Made by a program: the position numbers and the translations under genes
Notes under the pieces: model-generated
Told to the model about the DNA's origin: nothing
What the model saw: only the letters and a program-made list of their open reading frames with translations
The model's database searches: none
NCBI RefSeq assembly: GCF_026001925.1
Contig: NZ_AP021870.1
Location: forward strand, 124,001 to 188,000
From: Vibrio gangliei
Lineage (GTDB): Bacteria > Pseudomonadota > Gammaproteobacteria > Enterobacterales > Vibrionaceae
DNA length: 64,000 nt
Reading direction: 5' to 3'
Shown here: in pieces, positions 53,127-63,556 of the stretch
Layout: every line of letters starts with the position of its first letter
How positions within the stretch are numbered: position 1 is the first letter of the stretch

Positions 53127-53483
53127 TTAGAATTCTTTTGGCGCAAATCCTGTCATTTCTTCAAGCTGTAGCGCTTTGCCGATTTTGGTTAAAGGGTGAA
53201 CAACGACTAACCCTTTCACTGATTTTTTCAGTTTGCCTTGATCTGCTTTCTCTTCTTTCGTTAATGCACGGCTAAATGGCATTGCGAGCAGTGCTTTACG
53301 CTCTTTGTTTAAGTCGTAATTATTTTTGTGATTGATCTGCGCGATCTTTTTCGTGATTTGGTTAATCTCAGTTTCAAACTGAAAAATCACCGGCTTATCT
53401 TCACGTTTTTGCGCTGCGGCAAGTTTATGGCGGCACTTATCGAGTCGATTGTTAAGTTGTTGAAGTTCATTTTGCTGGCTCAT
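53127..53483 (-). CDS. yibL: YibL family ribosome-associated protein
   Basis: The 118-residue basic, mostly helical protein matches YibL in length and in the segments LDKCRHKLAAAQKREDKPVIFQFETEINQITKKI and PFSRALTKEEKADQGKLKKSVKGLVVVHPLTKIGKAL. The ATG at 53483 corresponds to the family start; the frame open to 53549 adds residues with no counterpart. In E. coli yibL lies beside mtlADR; here it is about 9 kb from mtlA. Confidence 0.88.
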   Translation of the reverse strand: MSQQNELQQLNNRLDKCRHKLAAAQKREDKPVIFQFETEINQITKKIAQINHKNNYDLNKERKALLAMPFSRALTKEEKADQGKLKKSVKGLVVVHPLTKIGKALQLEEMTGFAPKEF

Positions 53484-53833
53484 GTGTTCACCAAGTTGAG
53501 TAGATAAAAATTTAAGGGAGCAAAGTATAGCATGGAGAGAGATTAACACCTATAAAACTCGTTGATATACAGTTTAGTCAGCACAAATAAAATACCCACC
53601 CTTCATTTTTCTCCTCTTTGAGATGTCCCTTAGCTTCAAAACCTGACATCTAAATATGATCCAGTTATCACTAATTTTGGGGTAGCGGTTTTGTCTATAT
53701 TTTTAGCGGCTATCTTAATGGCGAGATCGTGACCCATCCTATTAAATGAATAACAAGTTAGAGCGTGTTAGGACGAAAGTATCATCATAAACGACTCGCT
53801 CTTGTCGTATTCATAATAATTGGGTGACTCATC
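53484..53833. other. araB promoter region
   Basis: No ORF is seen. The region holds the paired AraC-type half-sites at 53683-53720 and a possible degenerate CRP site near 53654-53673 (TATGATCCAGTTATCACTA, two bases too long). A possible -10 (TATTAA) lies at 53740-53745. Confidence 0.5.
53683..53720 (+). promoter_or_regulatory. AraC operator pair (araI1-araI2-like) upstream of araBDA
   Basis: Two direct repeats starting TAGCGG, at 53683 and 53704, are exactly 21 bp apart, the spacing of E. coli araI1 and araI2. TAGCGGTTTTGTCTATA also matches the consensus TAGC-N7-TCCATA closely. The second half-site abuts the presumed -35 region, as expected for activation by arabinose-bound AraC. Confidence 0.75.
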
Positions 53834-55528
53834 ATGAGTGTTGAAAAATTTACTATCGGTTTGGACTTTGGTTCCGACTCAGTACGAGCGTTAATCGTTA
53901 ATACCATAACGGGCGCAGAAGTCGCTTGTGGCGTGCAATATTATCCGCGTTGGATGGAAGGGCAGTATTGCCAACCTGCGGTATCTCAATTCCGTCATCA
54001 CCCACAAGATTACATTGATGCCATGACGGCAGCGGTTAAAGAAGCGTTAGCGAAAGTGTCTGATAACGTACGCAATAGCGTAGTCGGTATCGGTGTTGAT
54101 ACGACTGGTTCGACGCCTGCGCCTGTAGATAAAGAGGGTAATGTTTTAGCGTTATTGCCTGAATTTGAACATAACCCAAATGCGATGTTCATTTTATGGA
54201 AAGACCACACGTCGATTCAAAAAGCGGAATTGATTAACCAACTGGCTCACGGTGGCAACTTCCCTGATTACACGCGTTATGTCGGTGGTATTTATTCTTC
54301 AGAATGGTTCTGGGCGAAAGCGGCTTGGGTGAGTGAGCAAGATGCTGAAGTGGCAAAATATGCACACACTTGGGTTGAGCTTTGTGATTGGATCCCTGCC
54401 CTGATTTCTGGAAACCAAGCACCGAATAAATTGCGCCGTGGTATCTGCGCCGCTGGCCATAAAGCGTTATGGCACGATGATTGGAACGGCCTTCCTGCAC
54501 AAGATTTCTTATCAGCGATTTCTCCTACTTTAGATGGTATCCGTGAGCGCATGTTCACAGAAGTGTATACCTCCGATCAGCAAGCGGGCTTATTAAGCGC
54601 CGAATGGGCGGAACGTTTTGGTCTACCAGAAGGTATTGCGGTTGCGATTGGTGAGTTTGACTGCCACATGGGCGCAGTCGGTGCGGGTGCGGGTGAGCAT
54701 GACCTAGTGAAAGTGATTGGTACTTCAACTTGCGATATCTTGATGGTGAAACCGGATCACATCGGTGACAAAACTATTGAAGGCATTTGTGGCCAAGTGA
54801 AAGGCAGTGCGCATCCAAACCTAGTGGCTTTAGAGGCTGGTCAGTCGGCCTTCGGTGATATCTATGCTTGGTATAAACGCCTGCTGATGTGGCCAATTCA
54901 ACAATGGGTTAAGACTCATCCTGAAGACCAACATTTGCTCGATAACATCGACGATATCTTAATTCCTATGCTGGCAGATTCCGCGAGCGAACAACCTCAA
55001 GCTGATCATTCGCCATTGAGCATGGATTGGCACAACGGCCGCAGAACACCGATTGCTAACCAACGTTTAAAAGGCGTGATCAGTGGTTTGAACTTAGGCA
55101 GTACCGCACCGGATGTGTTCTACAGCTTAGTGGAATCAACCGCTCACGGCGCAAAAGCCATTATGGATTGCATGACGACGCAAGGTGTAGATGTGAACCG
55201 CGTTCTGGCGATTGGTGGTATTGCGCAAAAATCTTCATTAGTGATGCAAACCTGCGCGGATGTTATGGGCCGTGATATTGCGGTGGTGGAATCGGACCAA
55301 TGTTGTGCCCTTGGCGCTGCGATTTTCGCTGCGGTGGCGGCTGATGCTCACCCTAGTGTCACAGAAGCACAAGCGGCCATGGCGAGCCCAATTCGTCATA
55401 TTTATACCCCTGTTAAACGCAGCGTGGACTTCTATCAAGGCCGTCATCAAGCGTACCGTGATTTAGGCCAGCACATTGAAACCTATACCGAAGATCAAAC
55501 TTACACTGAAGATCAAAAAGGAGCGTAG
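53834..55528 (+). CDS. araB: Ribulokinase
   Basis: The 564-residue FGGY-family kinase has the AraB features [14 protein letters not shown] at the N-terminus, [26 protein letters not shown] and the C-terminal ATP-site [13 protein letters not shown]. It phosphorylates L-ribulose. The last residues hold a tandem duplication, [12 protein letters not shown], so the protein ends with an extra six residues. It is first in the araBDA operon. Confidence 0.96.
   Translation: MSVEKFTIGLDFGSDSVRALIVNTITGAEVACGVQYYPRWMEGQYCQPAVSQFRHHPQDYIDAMTAAVKEALAKVSDNVRNSVVGIGVDTTGSTPAPVDKEGNVLALLPEFEHNPNAMFILWKDHTSIQKAELINQLAHGGNFPDYTRYVGGIYSSEWFWAKAAWVSEQDAEVAKYAHTWVELCDWIPALISGNQAPNKLRRGICAAGHKALWHDDWNGLPAQDFLSAISPTLDGIRERMFTEVYTSDQQAGLLSAEWAERFGLPEGIAVAIGEFDCHMGAVGAGAGEHDLVKVIGTSTCDILMVKPDHIGDKTIEGICGQVKGSAHPNLVALEAGQSAFGDIYAWYKRLLMWPIQQWVKTHPEDQHLLDNIDDILIPMLADSASEQPQADHSPLSMDWHNGRRTPIANQRLKGVISGLNLGSTAPDVFYSLVESTAHGAKAIMDCMTTQGVDVNRVLAIGGIAQKSSLVMQTCADVMGRDIAVVESDQCCALGAAIFAAVAADAHPSVTEAQAAMASPIRHIYTPVKRSVDFYQGRHQAYRDLGQHIETYTEDQTYTEDQKGA
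55481..55516 (+). repeat. Tandem 18-bp duplication at the araB 3' end
   Basis: The 18-bp units at 55481-55498 and 55499-55516 match at 14 of 18 positions and encode TYTEDQ twice. It is in frame and just before the AraD ribosome-binding site. Confidence 0.8.
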
Positions 55529-55530
55529 CC

Positions 55531-56247
55531 GTGGCAGAGCTTTTATTACCTGAACTTAGAGAGCAAGTGTGGCGTGCCAATATGGATCTACAAGTTCATA
55601 AATTGGTGACGTTTACTTGGGGAAATGTATCAGGTATCGACCGTGATTCGGGGCTGGTGGCAATTAAGCCAAGCGGTGTCGCTTATGAAGATTTAAGCCC
55701 TGAAAATATGGTGTTAGTGGATCTCGATGGCAATGTGGTGCAAGGCGATCTCAAACCTTCGTCTGATACCGCAACTCACTTGGCTTTATACCGAGCGTTT
55801 AAAGACATCGGTGGCATCGTACATACCCATTCTTCTTACGCTACATCGTGGGCACAAGCGGGAGCGGCAATTCCTGCATTTGGTACCACGCATGCCGATT
55901 ACTTCTACGGCCACATTCCATGTGCTCGCGCGTTAACGGAAGACGAAATCAAGCATGAATACGAGCTCAATACTGGCAAGGTGATTATTGAGACCATTCT
56001 TGCCAATAAAAGTGGTGACAATGACCCAATGGCGATCCCAGGTATTTTAGTTCGTGAACATGCGCCGTTTACTTGGGGAACTGACCCACACAACGCAGTA
56101 CATAACGCAGTGGTGGTGGAAGAGGTCGCTAAAATGGCTTACCGCACCATCACTATTAATCCAAGCACGCTGCCGATCCCGCAGACGTTATTGGATAAGC
56201 ACTACCTACGTAAGCACGGAAAAGATGCTTACTACGGACAAAAGTAA
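55531..56247 (+). CDS. araD: L-ribulose-5-phosphate 4-epimerase
   Basis: The 238-residue class II aldolase-fold enzyme has [20 protein letters not shown], the zinc ligands [12 protein letters not shown] and the third His in REHAPFTWG. It converts L-ribulose 5-phosphate to D-xylulose 5-phosphate. The GTG start at 55531 is supported by AAGGAG 9 bases upstream and a gap of only 2 bp from araB. Confidence 0.95.
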   Translation: MAELLLPELREQVWRANMDLQVHKLVTFTWGNVSGIDRDSGLVAIKPSGVAYEDLSPENMVLVDLDGNVVQGDLKPSSDTATHLALYRAFKDIGGIVHTHSSYATSWAQAGAAIPAFGTTHADYFYGHIPCARALTEDEIKHEYELNTGKVIIETILANKSGDNDPMAIPGILVREHAPFTWGTDPHNAVHNAVVVEEVAKMAYRTITINPSTLPIPQTLLDKHYLRKHGKDAYYGQK

Positions 56248-56361
56248 AAGCGCTGTTGATAGAAGAAAAGTAATCAGTAAAGACCAAATTTAATCGCGCT
56301 TCATTGTCAGCACAACTTAAGACTGAGAATAAAGCGAAACAGAACAAACATAGAGGCAATT

Positions 56362-57879
56362 ATGAAAGATCTAACAAACTCTCCATTAACAAAAAAAGCA
56401 GTATGGTTTATCACAGGTTCACAGCACCTATACGGCCCAAAAGTACTGGAACAAGTGGCAGCAAACAGTGCAGAAATTGTATCGGGCTTTAACCAAGGCA
56501 ACGATATTTGCGTGCCAGTGGTTTGCAAAGACACAGTGAAATCACCTGAAGAAATCTTGAAAGTATGCCAAGAGGCTAACAATGACGAAAACTGTCTTGG
56601 TGTGGTTTTATGGATGCATACTTTCTCGCCTGCAAAAATGTGGATTGCGGGTCTAAAACAATTGAATAAACCATTCGTGCACCTTCACACTCAATTTAGC
56701 GAAGCGCTACCTTGGGAAAGCATCGACATGGCTTACATGAACTTGAACCAAAGTGCGCACGGTGACCGTGAGTTTGGTTTCATCGGTACGCGTTTAGGTC
56801 TTAATCGCCGCGTGATCGTCGGTTACTGGCAACAAGAATCGGTTCGCAAGCAGCTTGACCACTGGTGCCGTGCGGCGATTGGTTGGCACGAAAGTAACAC
56901 ACTACGTGTCGCTCGCTTCGGTGACAACATGCGTCAAGTAGCGGTAACAGAAGGCAACAAAGTGAGCTCTCAAATTGAATTCGGTTTTGAAGTTCATGCT
57001 TATGGCCTAGGCGAATTGACTGAAGTGGTGAATGCGGTTGAAGACAGTGCGATTAATGCGTTACTTGAAGAGTACCGTTCAACTTACAGCATCGCCGCTG
57101 AAATCTTCGAAACGCCTGAGCCACTCGAAATCTTGAAAAACGAAGCGCGTCTTGAGCTAGGTATGGAGAAATTCCTGCAAGAGCGTGGCTGCATGGCGTT
57201 TGTGAATACCTTTGAAAACTTAACCGGCCTAACTAACTTGCCAGGTCTTGCAACGCAACGTTTGATGGAAAAAGGCTACGGCTACGGCGGTGAAGGTGAC
57301 TGGAAAACATCGGCTATGGTGCGCATTGTGAAAGCCATGGGTGAAGGTTTGCCTGGCGGTACGTCTTTCATGGAAGACTACACCTACAACCTAACCGGTG
57401 ATGGCCAAGTGCTTGGCGCGCACATGTTAGAAGTGTGTCCAACTATTGCGGCAGAAAAACCATCGATTCAAATTCACCGCCATACTATCGGTAAAACTGA
57501 TGATGTTGCTCGCGCTATCTTTAGCGCCAAAGCAGGTCCTGCATTGGTTGTGACTTTAATCGACCTAGGTAACCGTTACCGCATGTTGGTCAATGAGATC
57601 GACACCGTAACACCACCGTCGGATCTTCCACATCTTCCAGTGGCACACGCACTTTGGGAACCACAACCTAACCTAGAAGTGTCTGCAGCCGCTTGGATCC
57701 ACGCAGGTGGCGCGCACCACAGTGTGTACACGCAAAACGTCACGCTAGATATGCTAGAAGACTTTGCGGAGTTCGCGGGTATTGAACTAGTGGTGATTGA
57801 TAAAAACACCAACGTTCGCGACTTCAAAACTACGCTGAAACACAACAGCCTATTCTACCGCTTAAATAACGGTATCTAA
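56362..57879 (+). CDS. araA: L-arabinose isomerase
   Basis: The 505-residue protein matches E. coli AraA (500 residues) throughout: [35 protein letters not shown], and metal-ligand regions [17 protein letters not shown] and [12 protein letters not shown]. It converts L-arabinose to L-ribulose. It is separated from araD by 114 bp and followed by a terminator. Confidence 0.97.
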   Translation: MKDLTNSPLTKKAVWFITGSQHLYGPKVLEQVAANSAEIVSGFNQGNDICVPVVCKDTVKSPEEILKVCQEANNDENCLGVVLWMHTFSPAKMWIAGLKQLNKPFVHLHTQFSEALPWESIDMAYMNLNQSAHGDREFGFIGTRLGLNRRVIVGYWQQESVRKQLDHWCRAAIGWHESNTLRVARFGDNMRQVAVTEGNKVSSQIEFGFEVHAYGLGELTEVVNAVEDSAINALLEEYRSTYSIAAEIFETPEPLEILKNEARLELGMEKFLQERGCMAFVNTFENLTGLTNLPGLATQRLMEKGYGYGGEGDWKTSAMVRIVKAMGEGLPGGTSFMEDYTYNLTGDGQVLGAHMLEVCPTIAAEKPSIQIHRHTIGKTDDVARAIFSAKAGPALVVTLIDLGNRYRMLVNEIDTVTPPSDLPHLPVAHALWEPQPNLEVSAAAWIHAGGAHHSVYTQNVTLDMLEDFAEFAGIELVVIDKNTNVRDFKTTLKHNSLFYRLNNGI

Positions 57880-57885
57880 TCTGCT

Positions 57886-57917
57886 AAAGCGCTTGCTCAT
57901 TGGGTGAGCGCTTTTTT
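57886..57917 (+). terminator. Rho-independent terminator after araA
   Basis: AAAGCGCT / AGCGCTTT arms with an inner CTCA/TGAG pairing are followed by TTTTC. Confidence 0.85.
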
Positions 57918-57986
57918 CTTAAGTTTATATTCCTAGAGTCATTGAATTCATCTTCAAGGCGATAGGGTGTCGTTAGGAAAGTCGAG

Positions 57987-58934
57987 ATGAATCAATTACA
58001 ACAACTGCGTGAATTCACCACCGTCGTCGCCGATACCGGTGATATTCAAGCAATCACACAATACCAACCGCAAGATGCGACCACCAATCCCTCTTTAATT
58101 TTAAAAGCGGCGCAATTAGCCGACTATCAACCATTGATCGAGCAAGCCATTGAATATGCGAAAAGTCAGAGTCAAGATACGCAAACGCAGATCGAAGATA
58201 CGTGCGATATGTTGGCAGTCAGTATTGGTAAAGAGATATTAAAGGTGATTCCGGGCCGTATTTCGACTGAAGTGGATGCGCGTTTATCGTATGACACCCA
58301 AGGTAGCATCGAAAAAGCGCGTAAGTTGATCAAGTTGTACAACGATGCGGGTATTACTAACGATCGCATCTTGATTAAATTGGCATCAACTTGGCAAGGC
58401 ATTCGCGCAGCAGAACAATTAGAGAAAGAAGGCATTCAATGTAACCTGACCTTGTTGTTCTCTTTTGCACAAGCGAGAACATGTGCTGAAGCGGGTGTTT
58501 ACCTAATCTCGCCATTTGTGGGCCGTATTATGGATTGGTATAAAGCCAAAGAAGGTAAAGATTTCGCATCGCAAGAAGATCCGGGTGTGTTGTCCGTTCA
58601 GAAAATTTACGACTACTACAAAACGCACGCTTATCCAACTGTCGTGATGGGCGCAAGTTTCCGTAATATCGGTGAAATTCTTGAATTAGCCGGCTGTGAT
58701 CGCCTCACGATTAGCCCTAATTTGCTACAAGAATTAGAGCAAGCTGAAGGTGAAATTAGCGCAAAATTACAACCGGCTCAAACCACAAAACCGGCACCAC
58801 AACCACTGACCGAAGCCGAGTTTTTGTGGCAGCATAACCAAGACGCGATGGCGGTAGAAAAGCTAGCAGAAGGCATCCGCAATTTTGCGATTGACCAAGG
58901 CAAGCTTGAAGACATGATTGCTGGTAAACTCTAA
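57987..58934 (+). CDS. tal: Transaldolase
   Basis: The 315-residue class I aldolase matches TalB in length and motifs: [52 protein letters not shown] (Schiff-base Lys at about 131) and [25 protein letters not shown]. Its place behind araBDA fits channeling of pentose phosphate into glycolysis. Another tal copy with transketolase probably exists elsewhere in the chromosome (inference). Confidence 0.95.
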   Translation: MNQLQQLREFTTVVADTGDIQAITQYQPQDATTNPSLILKAAQLADYQPLIEQAIEYAKSQSQDTQTQIEDTCDMLAVSIGKEILKVIPGRISTEVDARLSYDTQGSIEKARKLIKLYNDAGITNDRILIKLASTWQGIRAAEQLEKEGIQCNLTLLFSFAQARTCAEAGVYLISPFVGRIMDWYKAKEGKDFASQEDPGVLSVQKIYDYYKTHAYPTVVMGASFRNIGEILELAGCDRLTISPNLLQELEQAEGEISAKLQPAQTTKPAPQPLTEAEFLWQHNQDAMAVEKLAEGIRNFAIDQGKLEDMIAGKL

Positions 58935-58957
58935 TTATTCGCGATTCAATATTGTCT

Positions 58958-58985
58958 AAGCCAGTACATGAACGTGCTGGCTTTT
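58958..58985 (+). terminator. Rho-independent terminator after transaldolase
   Basis: AAGCCAGTAC / GTGCTGGCTT with a 6-nt loop is followed by TTTG. Confidence 0.78.
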
Positions 58986-59018
58986 GTTTATCCAAACAAT
59001 CATGCTAAAGGAAGCCTA

Positions 59019-59843
59019 ATGACGTACCAATTCCTCGCCCTTGATTTGGATGGCACTACCTTGCAAGACGATCACACGCTTAATCCTTGGGTCAAAGAGT
59101 CTGTACAAAAAATCAAACATATTTACCCTGTGATGATCGTGACCGGACGCCACCACACTGCAGCCAAACCTTATTATGATGAGTTGGGTCTAACCACGCC
59201 TATCATTTGTTGTAACGGTGTTTATCGTTTTGATTATGCGAACAATGAAGTCGAAACGGGATTGCCGATTCCGCACTATCTTGCAGAGCAGTTTCTTGAT
59301 TTAGCCGAGCAGTTTGACCTGCAACTGGTAATGTACACCAATCAAGGCATGGCGTTTTCTCAGCACAAGCCTATTGAATATATGCTGCCTCTAAAAGCTT
59401 GGGCACAATCCTATCCGCAACCGGAACAGCCAAACATTTATCAAATTGACAGTTTTAAGCAAGAATTGGCTCAAAGCTCAATAATTTGGAAGTTTGTTGC
59501 GCAAGGTACTACCGAAAACTTCCAACAATTTATGCAGCAGCCTTTGATCACTGAATACTTCGAAGGCTCACTTTCTGGGGAAAATAAAATTGATCTCGCC
59601 ATGAAAGGTCACAGTAAAGGCCAAGCATTGCAACATTACCTTCAAACATTGAATATTGATATAAAGCAAGCAGTTACCGCGGGCGATAATTATAATGATA
59701 TCTCGATGTTAAATGCGGCAGGGATCGGGATTGCAATGTTGCATGCTCATAGTGATGTTCAAAAACATGCTAAAATCATTTGCACCACCGATAATCAAGG
59801 TGCTGGATTACAACAATTATTAGAACAATATTTTCCGATTTAA
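59019..59843 (+). CDS. HAD-superfamily Cof-type phosphatase
   Basis: The 274-residue protein has the HAD motifs DLDGTTLQ (nucleophile Asp at about 9), TGRH, Lys in GHSKGQAL and GDNYNDISML. Cof-type enzymes dephosphorylate sugar phosphates or cofactors. The ATG at 59019 has AAGGAAG upstream; the frame open from 58968 runs over the preceding terminator. Positioned between transaldolase and araC, possibly in the same transcript as araC (22-bp gap). Confidence 0.9.
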   Translation: MTYQFLALDLDGTTLQDDHTLNPWVKESVQKIKHIYPVMIVTGRHHTAAKPYYDELGLTTPIICCNGVYRFDYANNEVETGLPIPHYLAEQFLDLAEQFDLQLVMYTNQGMAFSQHKPIEYMLPLKAWAQSYPQPEQPNIYQIDSFKQELAQSSIIWKFVAQGTTENFQQFMQQPLITEYFEGSLSGENKIDLAMKGHSKGQALQHYLQTLNIDIKQAVTAGDNYNDISMLNAAGIGIAMLHAHSDVQKHAKIICTTDNQGAGLQQLLEQYFPI

Positions 59844-59865
59844 TGGAAGTAATACGGACCTCAAT

Positions 59866-60702
59866 ATGCAAAACGATCCACTTAAACCCGGTTATGATTT
59901 CAATGCCCATTTGGTGGCAGGTTTAACCCCGATCGAACGAGATAACGATCTCGATTTTGTCATTGACCGCCCAAACGGCATGAAAGGCTTCATTATTAAT
60001 TTAACCGTGAAAGGCGAGGGGACCGTCTTTCAAGGTGAACAAGCCTTTAATGTTAAAGAAGGCGATTTGCTGCTTTTTCCAACTGGCGTACCACACTATT
60101 ACCACCGAGAGAAAGATGTGGAAGAATGGCACCACCGTTGGATTTATTTTCGCCCACGCGCCTACTGGAATAACCGCCTAAAATGGCAAGAATGCACCAA
60201 TGGTGTGTTTATGACCAAAGGGGTGCAAATTGATGATCAATCAAAACTCAATCAACTATTTTTACAGATTGAAGAATTGAGTAAATTAGAAGAGCCTTAC
60301 ACCGATGAGCTGAGCCTGAACCTGCTTGAGCAAATTCTGATCCGTTGCAAAATGAATCAGCCTAACCTGATTAAAAAGCGTGTCGATCCGCGCATTACAG
60401 AAGTGGTCAATTACATGGCTAAGCACTTAAATGAAGATTTCAGTAATGAGCAATTAGCGGATTTAATTTGCTTGTCACCTTCTCGTTTAGGGCATTTGTT
60501 CCGTGATGAAATCGGCATGACTATTACCCAATGGCGCGATGATCAACGCATCAGCCGAGCGAAACAATTACTGGTCACTTCCAACTACTCAATTAACCAG
60601 ATCTCACGTTTTATCGGTTATTCTGACCCATTGTATTTCTCCCGCGTATTTAAAAACAAAGCCGGTTTAAGCCCGAAACTATACCGCGAGAAAGTCATGT
60701 AA
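59866..60702 (+). CDS. araC: AraC, arabinose-responsive activator
   Basis: The 278-residue protein has an arabinose-binding cupin domain (about 15-160; GYDFNAHLVAGLTPIE, EGDLLLFPTGVPHYYHRE) and a C-terminal double helix-turn-helix (about 175-278, LSPSRLGHLFRDEIGMTITQWRDDQRISRAKQLL...SDPLYFSRVFKNKAGLSPKLYRE). Its domain architecture and neighbours identify it as AraC acting on the 21-bp-spaced sites before araB. Unlike in E. coli it is at the distal end of the cluster, not divergent from araB. Confidence 0.92.
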   Translation: MQNDPLKPGYDFNAHLVAGLTPIERDNDLDFVIDRPNGMKGFIINLTVKGEGTVFQGEQAFNVKEGDLLLFPTGVPHYYHREKDVEEWHHRWIYFRPRAYWNNRLKWQECTNGVFMTKGVQIDDQSKLNQLFLQIEELSKLEEPYTDELSLNLLEQILIRCKMNQPNLIKKRVDPRITEVVNYMAKHLNEDFSNEQLADLICLSPSRLGHLFRDEIGMTITQWRDDQRISRAKQLLVTSNYSINQISRFIGYSDPLYFSRVFKNKAGLSPKLYREKVM

Positions 60703-60977
60703 TGCGCAAAACAGGCAAACGGTTGAAGCGCTTTAAACATCTTTATTTAGCCTGCTTTTATTTCAGCACGGCATGGATAGTGTGGCGCTTTAATCAAACC
60801 AGTTTATTTGGCTTATCTGATGATATTTATGATCAACTGGCTGGCATGCACTCAGCGATACAAAGCTCTAATATCGTCCTGAACGTTTTGATCATTGTGT
60901 TATTTGGACTGGGTGCTTGGCATACTTTTCAAATGATTAGGAAAGGGGCAAAGGGAGCAACATCTGATGACGCATGA
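60702..60977 (+). CDS. Small membrane protein of unknown function
   Basis: The 91-residue protein has two predicted membrane helices (about 13-30 and 57-77) and a positively charged N-terminus. Its start overlaps the araC stop by 1 bp and its end overlaps the next gene by 11 bp, indicating translational coupling. I do not recognise a family. Confidence 0.72.
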   Translation: MRKTGKRLKRFKHLYLACFYFSTAWIVWRFNQTSLFGLSDDIYDQLAGMHSAIQSSNIVLNVLIIVLFGLGAWHTFQMIRKGAKGATSDDA

Positions 60978-61323
60978 AGAATTTAATCAATTTTGCCGCT
61001 CACTTCCCAATAGCACCTATGTGATGCAGTGGAATCACTCACACGTATGGAAAATTGGCGGAAAAGTTTTTGCGATAGGCTCAACCAATAAACAAGGTGA
61101 GCCCGCCTTTACATTTAAAACCTCAGCTATCAATTTCGATTTTTTACGTGAAGAAGCCGGCTATATTCCCGCCCCTTACTTTGCCAGTCGTGGCATGAAA
61201 TGGATCCAACAACTCGACACTTCAGGCCACCTAGATGAGGACTTGAAATACTATCTTTCCGAGTCTTATCGGTTGGTGTTTGAAGGATTAACAAAAGCCA
61301 AGCAGGCGGAGTTACAAGGTTAG
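60967..61323 (+). CDS. MmcQ/YjbR family DNA-binding protein
   Basis: The 118-residue protein matches the MmcQ/YjbR family (double-wing, CyaY-like fold): EEFNQFCRSLPNSTYVMQWNHSHVWKIGGKVFAIG...FKTSAINFDFLREEAGYIPAPYFASRGMKWIQQ. A DNA-binding role has been proposed for YjbR. It overlaps the preceding small membrane protein gene. Confidence 0.88.
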   Translation: MTHEEFNQFCRSLPNSTYVMQWNHSHVWKIGGKVFAIGSTNKQGEPAFTFKTSAINFDFLREEAGYIPAPYFASRGMKWIQQLDTSGHLDEDLKYYLSESYRLVFEGLTKAKQAELQG

Positions 61324-61417
61324 GCTCCTTTACTTTTACTTGCAAAGCGCATTAAGACTTCCAATTTCTTCTCAATCGGCCATACTAATGTTCGTTTTTC
61401 AACATATGGAGGTGAAG

Positions 61418-62077
61418 ATGGACGTGGGTTTATTTGGGATATTTGTTACCGTTGCTGTGGCGCATTTTTTAGCTTTGCTCAGTCCTGGACCCGATTTCGT
61501 ATTGGTAGTAAAAAGTGCGATTCGTAATAAAGGAAAAAACGCTATTGGTATCGCGGCTGGTATTGCTTCTGCCAATGCGGTTTATATTGCACTTTGCCTT
61601 ATCGGAGTCGGTTCTATTCTTGCCGCCTCAGTTTCAATAATGATCACCTTAAAAATCATAGGTGGATTATTTCTCATTTATCTTGCCATCCAAGCGTTAA
61701 AAGCACGTAAAGACTCTTACCAAGCGTTAACCATAGAGACCGCTTCATCTAGCGCTTCTGCCAATAAGAGCAGTTTTGTCGTGGAGTTTGCTACTGGATT
61801 TATGTCAGGGATTTTGAATCCTAAAAACCTATTGTTTTATCTCAGTTTATTTACTGTCGTGCTTAATAATGATGTCAGTTTTGGGTTTAAATTTAGCTTA
61901 GGTGTTTGGATGACTTTGGTGGTTTTCTTATGGGATGCCGCGATTATCTTTTTACTTTCAACTGAAAAAGTACGCCATCGATTCACCAAAATGGCTTATT
62001 ACATAGATAAAGTCACTGGCGCAATTTTAGGGTTAATCGGTGTCACCATTGTTAAATCTGCCATTACATCGCGTTGA
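61418..62077 (+). CDS. LysE/RhtB-family amino-acid exporter
   Basis: The 219-residue protein has about six helices and the LysE signature LLSPGPDFVLVVKSAIRNKGKNAIGIAAGIASAN near the N-terminus. It probably exports amino acids or derivatives. The ATG at 61418 has GGAGG 5 bases upstream, better than the ATG at 61340 or 61406. Confidence 0.9.
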   Translation: MDVGLFGIFVTVAVAHFLALLSPGPDFVLVVKSAIRNKGKNAIGIAAGIASANAVYIALCLIGVGSILAASVSIMITLKIIGGLFLIYLAIQALKARKDSYQALTIETASSSASANKSSFVVEFATGFMSGILNPKNLLFYLSLFTVVLNNDVSFGFKFSLGVWMTLVVFLWDAAIIFLLSTEKVRHRFTKMAYYIDKVTGAILGLIGVTIVKSAITSR

Positions 62078-62102
62078 GTTTGACTTAAATAAGGAGCCTT
62101 AT

Positions 62103-62549
62103 TTGAATATTCAACAAGCCACAATTAATGAGCTCGATCAGGTCGCGCATTTATTTGATCTGTATCGTCAATTTTATGGCCAACAATCGGATTTGGTTTC
62201 ATCAAAAGCGTTTATTAAAGCCCGCATAGAAAATTCTGAATCGGTGATTTTTTTAGCTCTTAATGAGAAAGATGAAGCATTAGGCTTTATTCAACTCTAT
62301 CCCGCGTTCTCATCTGTCGCGATGAAGCCGATGTGGTATTTAAATGATCTCTTTGTGTCTGAATCTGCAAGAAAACAGGGCGTAGCAAGATCTTTGCTAA
62401 AGAAGGCCAAGCAACATGCACAGGAAACCAATGCGCTAACCATTAAACTTGCTACGGCTGTTGATAATCATGCTGCCCAGGCATTATATGAATCAGAAGG
62501 CTATACAAAAGTGACTGCGTTTGATCACTTTACTCAGAGAGTTGAGTGA
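62103..62549 (+). CDS. GNAT-family N-acetyltransferase
   Basis: The 148-residue GNAT protein has the acetyl-CoA loop VSESARKQGVARSLLKKAKQHAQ (about 95-117) and the following ALYESEGY motif. A TTG start at 62103 is supported by AAGGAG 6 bases upstream; the longer frame from 62040 would overlap the LysE gene. Acceptor unknown. Confidence 0.85.
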   Translation: MNIQQATINELDQVAHLFDLYRQFYGQQSDLVSSKAFIKARIENSESVIFLALNEKDEALGFIQLYPAFSSVAMKPMWYLNDLFVSESARKQGVARSLLKKAKQHAQETNALTIKLATAVDNHAAQALYESEGYTKVTAFDHFTQRVE

Positions 62550-62551
62550 AA

Positions 62552-63547
62552 TTATTCCCCTAATAAAATAGTCCAAGGAAGAATGTCTCTTTTTTCACCG
62601 CTAGCGTTCATTTGGTATTGAATATGTTTATCTGGGTGGGTTGGATCTACGGCGATTTCCCATAATGGTTTAATGCCATTTACTTGCAATGAGTAACGCA
62701 AATCCGCTATCGAGTTGGAAGTGTAAGGACTTGAAACTACCCACTGATCACTAAACCAGCTAAAACGTTGAATATCGCTAAATTGAATACTATTTTGAGC
62801 CAATGTTGGATACGTATTCGAGACATGTAACACTTCAATAGAATCACCAGGATAAATTTTGGTTTTACCTAAAAGTGACACTCGTATTGCATCAACATAA
62901 TAGTGGTCTCCAGATTGATATAGTGTGCGCCACACAATCAAATTACCAATGGTCGGCATCGCTTTAATTCGAGTGATTTCTTGCCCGCGAAATTGAGCAA
63001 GTTGCTTGGTAGCCTCAAGTGCTCGATGATGTTGTAGAGCCCCAAAACTCATGTAAGCCGCAAAAAATATCGAACCAGTGATGATCCATTTTTTAGACAA
63101 CGTTATGCATGTCATGATGATGGCGACGAGCAATGGGAGTGTGACCAGCGGATCAATAATTCCCACCATGTCCCACGCGATTCTTTGATTGGAAAAAGGC
63201 CATAAAAGCTGGGTGCCGTAAGTGGTGAAAGCATCGAGTAAACCATGAGTGGCATAGCCGACAACCGCAAACAACAAGGTTTGTTTAAATGGAATGTTGC
63301 GGTACATAATCGCCCACAGTAGAAAGGCGACAATTAAGCCGCCAAAAGGAATAAAGATTAACGCGTGAGTGAATTGGCGATGAAATTCCAATGCCAACAA
63401 GGGATCGGTACTCGACTTGATTAATACATCGAGATCGGGGGCTAAACCTGCAACACAGCCTACTTTGGCCGCATGTCGCCGGTTAGCCTTGTTGGAGACT
63501 AATAGCGCAGCCGTTGCCCCTAATACCCCTTGTGAAATCGGATCCAT
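62552..63547 (-). CDS. YdjM-family membrane-bound metal-dependent hydrolase
   Basis: The 331-residue protein has five to six membrane helices in its first 180 residues with the conserved polar motifs DPISQGVLGATAA, APDLDVL, EFHRQFTHALIFIPF and HGLLDAFTTYGTQLLWPF, which supply metal-binding His and Asp. A soluble C-terminal half follows. It is of the DUF457/YdjM type; the E. coli relative is LexA-regulated. Function unknown. It is 9 bp downstream of the HPP gene and convergent with the GNAT gene. Confidence 0.88.
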   Translation of the reverse strand: MDPISQGVLGATAALLVSNKANRRHAAKVGCVAGLAPDLDVLIKSSTDPLLALEFHRQFTHALIFIPFGGLIVAFLLWAIMYRNIPFKQTLLFAVVGYATHGLLDAFTTYGTQLLWPFSNQRIAWDMVGIIDPLVTLPLLVAIIMTCITLSKKWIITGSIFFAAYMSFGALQHHRALEATKQLAQFRGQEITRIKAMPTIGNLIVWRTLYQSGDHYYVDAIRVSLLGKTKIYPGDSIEVLHVSNTYPTLAQNSIQFSDIQRFSWFSDQWVVSSPYTSNSIADLRYSLQVNGIKPLWEIAVDPTHPDKHIQYQMNASGEKRDILPWTILLGE

Positions 63548-63556
63548 TCGCTGTCC

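Noticed and set aside
62040..62102. Upstream ATG for the GNAT gene
   Set aside because: It overlaps the LysE coding sequence, while the TTG at 62103 has an AAGGAG well placed before it.
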